6,091 nt of DNA from Pseudomonadota bacterium (GTDB lineage: Bacteria > Pseudomonadota > Alphaproteobacteria > Rickettsiales > Rickettsiaceae): assembly GCA_021804505.1 (NCBI GenBank), contig JAJZHL010000066.1, positions 1 through 6,091 of the forward strand, in the 5' to 3' direction. Below the pieces are notes generated by a model that did not search any database, had not been told where the DNA came from, and was given only the letters and a program-made list of their open reading frames with translations. Shown piece after piece: positions 1 to 5,935 of the stretch. Each line of letters begins with the position of its first letter. Position 1 is the stretch's first letter. The position numbers and the translations under genes are program-made.

Positions 1-1140
1 CTCGATATCTAGAAAAAACATAGGATAAAACATTATTTTCAGCTTCCTAGATTTTAACTCTTTCAGATAACGAACCACACTGACATCATTCACACTCCCA
101 CCATATTTAGGAAAATTATCAGAATCACGTGATACTAACCTTGCGGTATTACGTAAATACGTGCCTACTTGCCACTCTTCACTATATTTTGTACTCAGGT
201 CATTAAATTCAACAGCTGGTTTAATAGTACACTCAGCGCTGTCTAGGCTATCTCCGAACCAGCATACTACAGGTGCCACCCAACTTATATTAGGGCAAAT
301 AATTTTCATTTGCTCAAGACTATATAAACTATTAGCAATATTGTGATAATTACTGGAATTTATTGGCTTCTTATTGAGAATGTTACCCTCTAAATTTACG
401 GTAGTTTGGTACTGTATGATAGTATCATAAACAAACTCACCTGTACCTGGAATGATATTAATTGATCTAACCAAATCCTCTACGCAAATATTTTTCTCTA
501 AGGTACTTGGAATATTAGCCTTACGTGTCACCTCAAAAGAAAAATTAGGTATAGAGTTATTAAAATCACCTAATGGCAACTCTTCAAATACTATATAGCT
601 AAGACCACGAAATGCAGTCACCTGCCCATACTCATGGCATGAGGCAATCAATGGATCAGCTAATTGTTGTTCTGATCCTAAATAAAGCCTAAATTTATAT
701 TTGCTGATATCAATTAGTTCATCATTAGCCCACACTCTACCAATAGCAGCTATTTCTCCTTCGCATAAAGCTGCTGCAAAGGAAAGATAATAAGTACATT
801 CAGTTATGCTGGTGATAGATTTTACTTGACCTGTATCTGCAAAAAGCTGCTTTGAACTATCTGTATCCTGGATTTCAGTAATTTTTTTAGCCCATATTAT
901 TTTGCTATTTACCCTTGCTGTACCAAATATCAAGGTGATAGGCTGACCATAATTAGCTTTAGTTAGAATAAAGCTCTCTCGAAGATTTTTAAAATGATAA
1001 TATTCTTCCGGTTCATAATTTAAATGCTCTAAGTAATTACCCAAAAAGCGGCCAGTAAATCTTCCTATAGTAGATAATATACCTCCACCAAAACCAGCAC
1101 CGATAGCTCCACCTATTGCACCAAAAATTTGTCCGAACAT
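1..1140 (-). CDS. GTA gp15-like host-specificity / baseplate tail protein, N-terminal 380 codons (3' end beyond window)
   Basis: Seen: an uninterrupted minus-strand frame runs from ATG (1140-1138) to the window edge with no stop. Residues 1-20 are a Gly-rich hydrophobic stretch (MFGQIFGAIGGAIGAGFGGG). Conserved-looking blocks follow: YGQPITLIFGTARV (64-77), CEGEIAAIGRVWANDELID (126-144), FRGLSYIVFEELPLGDF (177-193), SFEVTRK (201-207), IIPGTGEFVYDT (229-240), WFGDSLDSAECTIKPAVE (294-311), and YGG(x)n-LKELKSRKLKIMFYPM from 346 on. Known: these match from memory the order and wording of gp15, the large (over 1000 residues) hub/baseplate protein of Rhodobacter-type gene transfer agents, whose TIM-barrel-like domain includes the last blocks. 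It would sit at the tail tip and contact the recipient surface. The start is the only ATG near the glycine-rich N-terminus; no clear Shine-Dalgarno precedes it, and an in-frame stop lies about 40 bases upstream. No upstream GTA gene is present. Whether the 3' part is intact is unknown. The family call is strong; activity is inference. Confidence 0.88.
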   Translation of the reverse strand, partial: MFGQIFGAIGGAIGAGFGGGILSTIGRFTGRFLGNYLEHLNYEPEEYYHFKNLRESFILTKANYGQPITLIFGTARVNSKIIWAKKITEIQDTDSSKQLFADTGQVKSITSITECTYYLSFAAALCEGEIAAIGRVWANDELIDISKYKFRLYLGSEQQLADPLIASCHEYGQVTAFRGLSYIVFEELPLGDFNNSIPNFSFEVTRKANIPSTLEKNICVEDLVRSINIIPGTGEFVYDTIIQYQTTVNLEGNILNKKPINSSNYHNIANSLYSLEQMKIICPNISWVAPVVCWFGDSLDSAECTIKPAVEFNDLSTKYSEEWQVGTYLRNTARLVSRDSDNFPKYGGSVNDVSVVRYLKELKSRKLKIMFYPMFFLDIE

Positions 1141-1290
1141 AACTACTAATATTAAAGTTAATATAATCGTTATATCATTTTAGGATGCTACCACTAATAG
1201 CTGTAATCGTTATTTTTTAGTTTTCTAATTTAGCTAGTGTTAGGCCTATAATTTGTCCAATAATTCCATAAGGTACACTTAACTATTCAA

Positions 1291-1392
1291 AGCTTCCTGC
1301 CTTCTTGTCATCCCTTGCTGTAGCTGGGGATCCAGGAAAATTAAAGTGGATTCCCACCTTTGCTCGAAATGACATTTAGGATGCAGGGATGA
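1291..1392. repeat. RPE/MITE-like palindromic element
   Basis: Seen: TGTCAT at 1306-1311 faces ATGACA at 1369-1374. Inside them GGGGATCCA (1327-1335) faces TGGATTCCC (1347-1355), with one mismatched pair and an 11-base AT-rich centre, giving a long imperfect hairpin. An alternative outer pairing joins TCATCCC (1308-1314) and GGGATGA (1386-1392). Known: GTCAT...GGATCCA/TGGATTCCC...ATGAC palindromes of about 70-150 bases are dispersed in Rickettsia (Rickettsia palindromic elements) and in other intracellular bacteria. They are probably non-autonomous and are often open in one frame, as this one is on the minus strand. The outer limits are approximate and no target-site duplication was found. 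Confidence 0.65.
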
Positions 1393-1500
1393 TATAAAAT
1401 AAAGACAGCTCTGTAATTTGTAAAATAACTTTATGGCTTACCATTTTACGTTTAAAAACACAGACGCTTTTCTACAAAATTCGTATAATATTCAAAAATT

Positions 1501-1697
1501 ACTTGTTTCTGATGCATATTATTCTATGCTGAAACTGTTACTGATGACTTCTAACCATCATTGAAAAATCGACCTATTAAGCCCTAATCTATGCTAGGGG
1601 TCCGCTATTATAAGCACTTTGTGTGCAATATAGCGGGTGGTTATTGTTTTCCAATGACTGTTAGAAGCCCCTAGCACCAACTTGCAATAGGGGTCGA
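1501..1697. repeat. Dispersed structured repeat, copy 1
   Basis: Positions 1548-1619 are identical to 5974-6045, and 1548-1650 matches 5974-6076 with only three differences (1620, 1626, 1646). Similarity continues leftwards less well: ACTTGTTTCT (1501) and CTATGCTGAAA (1524) also occur in copy 2. Internal inverted arms: A (1548-1567) with A' (1647-1667); B TCGACCTATT (1569-1578) with B' (1686-1697, 2-base bulge); C TGCTAGGGG (1592-1600) with C' CCCCTAGCA (1668-1676), a perfect 9-base match; and a central hairpin at 1602-1636. A/A' crosses B/B' and C/C', so both sets cannot form together without a pseudoknot. No transposase is encoded. It could be a MITE or a structured RNA; I do not recognise a named family. 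Confidence 0.8.
1602..1636. other. Central hairpin of repeat copy 1
   Basis: CCGCTAT (1602-1608) pairs with ATAGCGG (1630-1636), and GCAC (1614-1617) pairs with GTGC (1623-1626) around a 5-base loop, with an asymmetric internal loop between the stems. On the plus strand the stem is followed by the T-rich stretch TTATTGTTTT (1641-1650), so it could act as a weak intrinsic terminator for plus-strand transcription. The equivalent hairpin in copy 2 (6028-6062) keeps the outer 7-pair stem but loses one inner pair through the C-to-A change at 6052. Confidence 0.55.
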
Positions 1698-1701
1698 TAC
1701 T

Positions 1702-1794
1702 ATGGACGAATTAAAGAGCTTCTTCTTGCTTCATTTCCTGCTCTTCATAGTAGCAATCATAATTCTGATCATCCATTTTGATAGGAATAGATAG
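1702..1794 (+). CDS. Possible 30-residue hydrophobic membrane peptide
   Basis: Seen: ATG at 1702 opens a 30-codon frame ending in TAG (1792-1794). The product begins MDELKSFFLL, continues as an almost uninterrupted hydrophobic stretch (residues 7-24, including FIVAIIILII), and ends in the charged tail HFDRNR, so it could span a membrane once. A purine-rich AGGGG (1689-1693) lies 8 bases before the ATG and falls in arm B' of the adjacent repeat, where it can pair with CCCCTA (1668-1673). Small single-span peptides with a hidden ribosome site resemble type I toxins, but that is only an analogy. The opposite strand also has a short ORF here (1711-1776, 21 codons, very acidic, beginning MDDQNYDCYYEEQ), so the hydrophobicity may just mirror a Glu-rich antisense reading. 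It may equally be chance. Confidence 0.25.
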   Translation: MDELKSFFLLHFLLFIVAIIILIIHFDRNR

Positions 1795-1803
1795 GCATAT
1801 TAT

Positions 1804-2707
1804 CTATTTCCTTTTTAATTCTGCTAATTCTTTTTTTGATAAACCAGTAACTTGTATAATTAACTCATCATCTAGATTTTGTTTTAGCATATTTGTTGCT
1901 ATAAGCTTTACACTCTTCGCTTTCCCTCTGGCCTCCCCCTTCGCTTCGCCCCTTGCCTCCCCTCTAGCTTCAGCCGCTTGTAGCTGGTCTCTACCATTAT
2001 ACAACTTATCTTAAGTAATAAGAATAATCCCCTCTCTTTTCTAGCGTCATCTTAAGGATATTTAGCTTCTCTGCTACTTGAGCCATATAAGGTAAGTGAT
2101 AGTTTTCTGGTACTTCGTCATATTTCAGGACATGTAGCCAATCATCAATCTCTCGCTCTAAACGATCGTTAAAAAGCGGGACCGATATGTAAAAATATTC
2201 TGGCAGGATATCATCGGTAGAATCAAATACCTCGCCCGTTTTTTGATTCTTTATATGAACAGATAACCTCTCCTTAGTGTCTATCTCATGCATAATAGTC
2301 TTACCATGATAAATCACTCCCTTGCCTATAGGGAAATAGAGCAGAGATATATGAAAGATCTTGATTATCTGAGTATAATTCTCTCTGGGCAAGATTATCT
2401 ACTATCAATCTAGAAGCATTAAACAATGATTGATGGATAAATGCATCTGTAACACTACGTTCAATCTCGATAATATATTTATGATGATCCTCATCCTCAA
2501 CTATTAAGTCCGCAAGGCTTCTCTTCCGTTTACTATCCTCTTTGTTACTTTCACTTTCAAGGAGTGCTATTATTTTAACGTCCTTATAACCCTTTGTTTT
2601 AAGTAAAGCAGAAATAAAGCCCTCCACAATACTATAGCCCCCTTTGTCCTTCACAAGAGATACTTGATAGCATAGTCAAACGATATTAATGGCTTAGTGT
2701 TAGTCAC
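1804..2707 (-). pseudogene. Rpn-family (PD-(D/E)XK nuclease 'transposase') gene broken by three frameshifts
   Basis: Read through its lesions, the gene runs from GTG (2707-2705), with AGG 7 bases upstream, to the stop at 1804-1806 and would give about 301 residues, near the family's usual length. The pieces are: TKPLISFDYAIKYLL (2707-2654); KDKGGYSIVEGF... to ...LAQR (2651-2382), carrying the nuclease core ADLIVEDEDHHKYIIEIERS; ENYTQIIKIFH... to ...YYLR (2383-2009); and DKLYNGRDQLQ... to ...ELAELKRK (2010-1807). The breaks are an extra TG at 2653-2652, a missing AG unit at about 2382-2387, and a missing AG at about 2008-2013; the first two cancel, the third gives the stop at 2006-2008. Known: Rpn proteins are recombination-promoting DNA endonucleases that often multiply in intracellular bacteria and end in charged EARG/EAKG repeats and a TGLS...EL motif, both present here. 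A functional product is very unlikely. Confidence 0.88.
1915..1971 (-). repeat. Short tandem repeat coding EARG/EAKG units
   Basis: Within the 3' part of the Rpn pseudogene, four 12-base units encode EARG, EARG, EAKG, EARG, followed by KAK. This G/A-rich tract on the minus strand is the most GC-rich spot nearby. Charged, helical A-E-G-K/R repeats at this position, just before the C-terminal TGLSKKELAEL motif, are typical of the family, and unit number tends to vary through slippage. Confidence 0.8.
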
Positions 2708-2804
2708 TATAATACCTGTATTTCAATATTATTTGATATAATCGTTATGCTAGCACAAACTAACTAATATTTGAAAAATTAATTTACACTGAAAATATAA
2801 TGAA
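2708..2804. other. Short spacer between the protease stop and the Rpn pseudogene
   Basis: AT-rich spacer of 97 bases. No convincing intrinsic terminator follows the protease stop. On the minus strand it holds two 13-base words found elsewhere in the window: ATAACGATTATAT (2748-2736, also 1173-1161 just upstream of the GTA gene) and TTGAAATACAGGT (2726-2714, also 5912-5900 upstream of the HAD gene). Their role is unknown. Confidence 0.5.
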
Positions 2805-4568
2805 CTAACCCAAAGTTTCTACTTCATAATCAGCTACCAACTTTTGAATACAACTCTGTATGGTACTCCCTAGTGAAGAATCATTTAGCTCAACTGCATT
2901 ATTATACCCTTCTCTATCAGCACCTTCATTTTGTTTCTGTACATATTTATATAGTTGATAACCAATGTACATGACTGCACTCATTATAAATAACAATAAA
3001 GGTATTTTATAAATACCTCCACCTTCATCAGGAGCTGAATTGCCTGGCAACTTACTAGATACCGTCCCACCTGCAGCAAACACTAGCTCTTTTTCTACCA
3101 CAGTCATAGTTTCTTTAAGAGCTAATGTGATAGGGAGTGCAACTGTTGTAACCACGGCGGGAAGTTTTTCAACTAAACTTAAGCTAGTCTCACTATTCAG
3201 TAACAAAGAACCTTCTGATGGCAGTAGTGATACAATTCTTTCCTCCATTATTTCTTGAACGTTATTAGGCAGCTTATTAACATTAGCATATCCATAAGCT
3301 TTTTTTATCAGTTCCAGTTCTCTAGCATTTAAGCCACTTATAAACTGTTTAAAATTATCTACATTTGGATTTCGCCCCTGAGCGCCAATTACTGCTATAT
3401 GATTTTGAAACAGCTGAAAATTATCTTGAGCCTGCCATAGCTCTAATTGCATACCCTTTATGACAGTTATCACCACCTCATTTTCTGTATGGCTTCTAAT
3501 AATGCTAAGTTGATCCGCTGAACAACGTTCTAAATAACCTTCTATTTCTGCTTGATCTAGGCCGAGCTCATCTAGGGTGGTTAACACTCCTGCCAAGCTC
3601 TCATTGTTATATTTTTGTGCCTCGCTTAAATCAGCTATTCTCCTAATAACCATTGGAGCATCTAATTTACATTTCTCATAACTATTTTGAATATACGAAA
3701 TTAGCTCTTGGTCGTTAGTCCAAACTGTTTTTAGCTTTTCACAATACTGGCGGAAATTTACCTCTTTAGGTAATTTGGTAACTACAGCAGTTAGATCTTC
3801 TTGTAACTGTGAGGGTAACAAAAACAATGCATCAGCAACTTTTTCTGAAGTGGGTTGTGTTTTCCAACCTATTTCTGGTACCATCTGAGTTTGCTCTATC
3901 CTGAGCATTGCATCTACATTTTGTAAAAACTCCCCTTTGAGAGCACCAACTTTCATCATCATATTAGCGCATAAACATGCACCGCAAGAAACCGAACCAG
4001 GAGTTTGTTGATAAAAGCCAGGTGACTCAAGTTTTTCTTGAACGAGATCACCAAAAACTCCTTGGACTGCCTTTTTAATAATATCAGGGCAATGACCTGG
4101 TTCAGAATATTTGGAGTCTAAGAAGGTGTAACTATAGGTCTTTTCCTTTTCTGTCCTAGGATCAAACTCAACTACTAAACCCACCCAGTGATCAGGACCA
4201 GACTCCTTGATAGGAACCAAAAATGATATTTTCTTTCCTAAAGCTTTTATTGCGGGCTTATTAACAAAGACCTGAAAATCTTGGAGTCTAGGCGTTAGCA
4301 CATCGCGCGCTTCACTTAATGAGCTAAGTGAAGGCATCATATAAGCAAAAGAATATTTTTTTAGGTTATCAACATCTGTTATATCTCTAGGTATTAACAA
4401 AAGATTGCCATCTGAGAGTTTATACACCCTATTCTCATAACCCTTAATTAAGGAAAGTTGTAGGTTTTTGACATAAGCCTGGAGAACAGATTGTACCTCA
4501 TAATCCTCGTATAAATGATCTAAATTTGGAGTTTTACCTAAAGGTAATTTGGTATTTTGTGGAGCCAT
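2805..4568 (-). CDS. Ulp/C48-like (clan CE) cysteine protease with C-terminal membrane segment; candidate effector
   Basis: Seen: an intact 587-residue frame, ATG to TAG. The catalytic pattern of clan CE appears in order near the N-terminus: His127 in DHWVGLVVEF, Asp151 in YTFLDSKYS, Gln187/188 in FYQQTPGSVS, and Cys195 in SCGACLC. Residues 212-470 look mostly helical, with no domain I can name. A moderately hydrophobic stretch lies at 469-484 and a clear transmembrane segment at about 522-540 (IPLLLFIMSAVMYIGYQLY), followed by a polar tail of about 47 residues. There is no N-terminal signal peptide. Known: clan CE enzymes in host-associated bacteria (chlamydial deubiquitinases, the Wolbachia CidB family, Orientia and Legionella Ulp proteins) remove ubiquitin or ubiquitin-like proteins from host targets. 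Inferred: a secreted effector anchored in a host or vacuolar membrane. Substrate specificity is unknown. GAGG (4578-4575), 6 bases before the ATG, supports the start. Confidence 0.8.
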   Translation of the reverse strand: MAPQNTKLPLGKTPNLDHLYEDYEVQSVLQAYVKNLQLSLIKGYENRVYKLSDGNLLLIPRDITDVDNLKKYSFAYMMPSLSSLSEARDVLTPRLQDFQVFVNKPAIKALGKKISFLVPIKESGPDHWVGLVVEFDPRTEKEKTYSYTFLDSKYSEPGHCPDIIKKAVQGVFGDLVQEKLESPGFYQQTPGSVSCGACLCANMMMKVGALKGEFLQNVDAMLRIEQTQMVPEIGWKTQPTSEKVADALFLLPSQLQEDLTAVVTKLPKEVNFRQYCEKLKTVWTNDQELISYIQNSYEKCKLDAPMVIRRIADLSEAQKYNNESLAGVLTTLDELGLDQAEIEGYLERCSADQLSIIRSHTENEVVITVIKGMQLELWQAQDNFQLFQNHIAVIGAQGRNPNVDNFKQFISGLNARELELIKKAYGYANVNKLPNNVQEIMEERIVSLLPSEGSLLLNSETSLSLVEKLPAVVTTVALPITLALKETMTVVEKELVFAAGGTVSSKLPGNSAPDEGGGIYKIPLLLFIMSAVMYIGYQLYKYVQKQNEGADREGYNNAVELNDSSLGSTIQSCIQKLVADYEVETLG

Positions 4569-4574
4569 ATTCTA

Positions 4575-4578
4575 CCTC
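4575..4578 (-). promoter_or_regulatory. Ribosome binding site of the protease gene
   Basis: GAGG on the minus strand, separated from the ATG (4568-4566) by 6 bases. It is the only good Shine-Dalgarno near the N-terminus and fixes the start of the 587-residue protein. Confidence 0.65.
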
Positions 4579-4682
4579 GCTTTATACACTATGAAAAAAC
4601 GTAATATACAAATATTATGAATACTACAAGTACAATTACTAATAACTTTTAACAAGCAGTAAATGCCCTACTTTGCCATATA

Positions 4683-4708
4683 ATTCTAGCACATAGTACG
4701 TTTTTCAA
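4683..4708 (-). promoter_or_regulatory. Weak candidate promoter for the protease gene
   Basis: TAGAAT (4688-4683) is preceded directly by TGC, making an extended -10 (TGn-TAGAAT). TTGAAA (4708-4703) lies upstream, but the 14-base spacing is too short for a normal -35, so the extended -10 would have to carry recognition. It lies in the 172-base gap after the HAD stop codon. Other AT-rich options exist closer to the ATG, and read-through from the HAD promoter is equally possible because no terminator is visible in the gap. Confidence 0.25.
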
Positions 4709-4740
4709 GTTTAACTGGCTTCGTTTTATTCAAAACATTC

Positions 4741-5787
4741 TTAAACTATATCCTTTTCTGCTGTACCTCCTAGTACCTCTATGTGTTTGGTAAGATCCAA
4801 AACCTCTACTCCTTGAATCCCAAAACTATCAATAATAGCAGTTGGGGGATATTTCGTAAGCATTTCTTGCAATTGAGTCTTTTTGCAGACATCCGGTCCT
4901 TGCATAGTGCGGGCTGCATTCCCTGTAAGCGTTAAAATACTATCTACTTTCCAGTTTAAGTGATTTGTTGCATTATGCGCACCAGCTATATCAGTTTCTA
5001 TGGTATCCCCTATCATTACAACTTTAGCCAAATTGACATCTACTCCTTTCTTAATAAGAAGTTCTCGGCAGTATGAGTATACCTCTATGTATGGTTTTCC
5101 GACGTTATAAACGTCCAGTCCTTGTTCTTTAAGATAATTCGCAATTGCTCCTTGGCGTACTACAAAATTTGTCGTATTAGTCGCTTTACATTTTTCAGGT
5201 GCCGCTTCATCAGGATTGGCATTCAACACAGGCATAGGTTTAGCCAAGGCAATTTCTTTAATTTTGCGTAACTCACTAGAAAAAGCTAAAATATCTGTGG
5301 TATCCCACCTGACCTTTCCATCAGCTGGAATTGCCGTTGATTCATACAACTTATACTTATTACCAAGTAGCTCCTTCTGCTCCTCTGTAAGTTGAGGCAC
5401 ACTTATATAGATAAATTCTGCTTGGTCTAAGGGTACAGCTTCGTAATCCAGCCCTTCAAATAACTTGTTGTTAGGAGTTCCAAAGGTATAGTACTTCTTG
5501 AGATTGCTACCTTTTATTGTCAGTCCAGCTTCCAGCTTACTATGCATAACTTCACCCGATGTAACAAACTCGTTATAATGCTCTCCTTTATTAAGCCCTA
5601 GCTTAGCATATTTCTTCATCGCATCTTCGGTTCTTTGGCTAGCATTAGACAGAACTATAACAACCTTGCCTTTCTGAACCATAGATTTCATAGTTTCCTT
5701 CGTACCTTTAATGAAATCTGCCCCATTCCAAAAAACACCATATGCATCTACCAACAGTACATCATATTTGTCTAAAATATCTAACAT
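4741..5787 (-). CDS. HAD superfamily class IIA phosphatase-like protein with atypical motif I (DxYG)
   Basis: Seen: an intact 348-residue frame, ATG to TAA. HAD motifs are in order: motif I VDAYGVFWNG with nucleophile Asp14 but Tyr16 where a general acid/base Asp is usual; motif II VLSNAS (Ser47); the C2 cap roughly between residues 75 and 205, ending near NANPDEAAP (188-196); GAIANYL then motif III Lys231 in GKPYIEVY; motif IV VMIGDTIETDIAGA with Asp261 and Asp266. Known: this layout is that of the class IIA (NagD-like) family, cytosolic Mg-dependent phosphatases acting on small phosphorylated molecules. Alphaproteobacterial members with an aromatic residue in place of the second aspartate exist, as I recall (the TIGR01459-type group). 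The substrate is unknown and turnover may be low. GGAGAG (5799-5794), 6 bases before the ATG, fixes the start. The protease gene follows 172 bases downstream on the same strand. Confidence 0.88.
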   Translation of the reverse strand: MLDILDKYDVLLVDAYGVFWNGADFIKGTKETMKSMVQKGKVVIVLSNASQRTEDAMKKYAKLGLNKGEHYNEFVTSGEVMHSKLEAGLTIKGSNLKKYYTFGTPNNKLFEGLDYEAVPLDQAEFIYISVPQLTEEQKELLGNKYKLYESTAIPADGKVRWDTTDILAFSSELRKIKEIALAKPMPVLNANPDEAAPEKCKATNTTNFVVRQGAIANYLKEQGLDVYNVGKPYIEVYSYCRELLIKKGVDVNLAKVVMIGDTIETDIAGAHNATNHLNWKVDSILTLTGNAARTMQGPDVCKKTQLQEMLTKYPPTAIIDSFGIQGVEVLDLTKHIEVLGGTAEKDIV

Positions 5788-5793
5788 AGGCGA

Positions 5794-5799
5794 CTCTCC
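5794..5799 (-). promoter_or_regulatory. Ribosome binding site of the HAD gene
   Basis: GGAGAG on the minus strand, 6 bases before the ATG (5787-5785). It is the strongest Shine-Dalgarno in the window and supports the start at MLDILDKYD. Confidence 0.75.
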
Positions 5800-5848
5800 A
5801 TAAATAATTTAATACCTAGACCTTTGCTCTCTTCAGAGTACACTTCAC

Positions 5849-5876
5849 CTTATAACATGCCAAAATAATTCTTCAA
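5849..5876 (-). promoter_or_regulatory. Probable sigma-70 promoter of the HAD gene
   Basis: TTGAAG (-35, 5876-5871), a 16-base spacer and TATAAG (-10, 5854-5849); the -10 is also preceded by TGT, giving an extended -10 motif. The start point would fall about 5842, leaving a leader of about 55 bases that includes a very short CTCT/AGAG hairpin. The promoter lies between repeat copy 2 and the gene, so the gene need not depend on the repeat for transcription. Confidence 0.5.
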
Positions 5877-5935
5877 GTTACATTTAACTTTCGTAATTTA
5901 CCTGTATTTCAAACTATTAAAATATACTTGTTTCT

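Larger units (their letters stand above)
1141..1803. other. Gene-poor intergenic stretch made of repeats
   Basis: About 660 bases separate the GTA gene start from the end of the Rpn pseudogene. I see no conserved gene here on either strand and no tRNA or rRNA signature. The content is a palindromic element (about 1291-1392), an AT-rich spacer (1393-1500), a structured dispersed repeat (about 1501-1697) and one tiny hydrophobic ORF (1702-1794). A minus-strand frame of about 53 codons stays open across the palindromic element (roughly 1440-1281). I read it as a by-product of the element, as is usual for RPE-type palindromes, and not as a gene. Confidence 0.7.

Noticed and set aside
161..346. 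Plus-strand 61-codon ORF
   Set aside because: It lies wholly inside the minus-strand GTA gp15-like frame, whose conserved blocks cover the same bases; it is an antisense shadow.
1281..1440. Minus-strand open stretch of about 53 codons (contains HPKCHFEQRWESTL)
   Set aside because: It is the translation of the palindromic element itself; such elements are often open in one frame. No start or ribosome site supports a gene.
1484..1489. Perfect TATAAT on the plus strand before repeat copy 1
   Set aside because: No acceptable -35 lies 16-18 bases upstream, and the hexamer is not kept at the same place in copy 2; likely chance in AT-rich DNA.
1711..1776. Minus-strand 21-codon acidic ORF beginning MDDQNYDCYYEEQ
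   Set aside because: Too short, no clear ribosome site, unrecognised; noted only because it overlaps the hydrophobic plus-strand ORF.
1778..2014. Plus-strand 78-codon ORF with ASPLASPFASP repeats
   Set aside because: The repeats are the antisense reading of the EARG/EAKG tract of the Rpn pseudogene.
2695..2709. TAGTG/CACTA hairpin as a terminator for the protease gene
   Set aside because: Five weak pairs, no T-run after it on the minus strand, and it overlaps the start codon of the Rpn pseudogene.
3040..3258. Plus-strand 72-codon ORF
   Set aside because: Antisense to the intact 587-residue protease; no ribosome site or recognisable motif.
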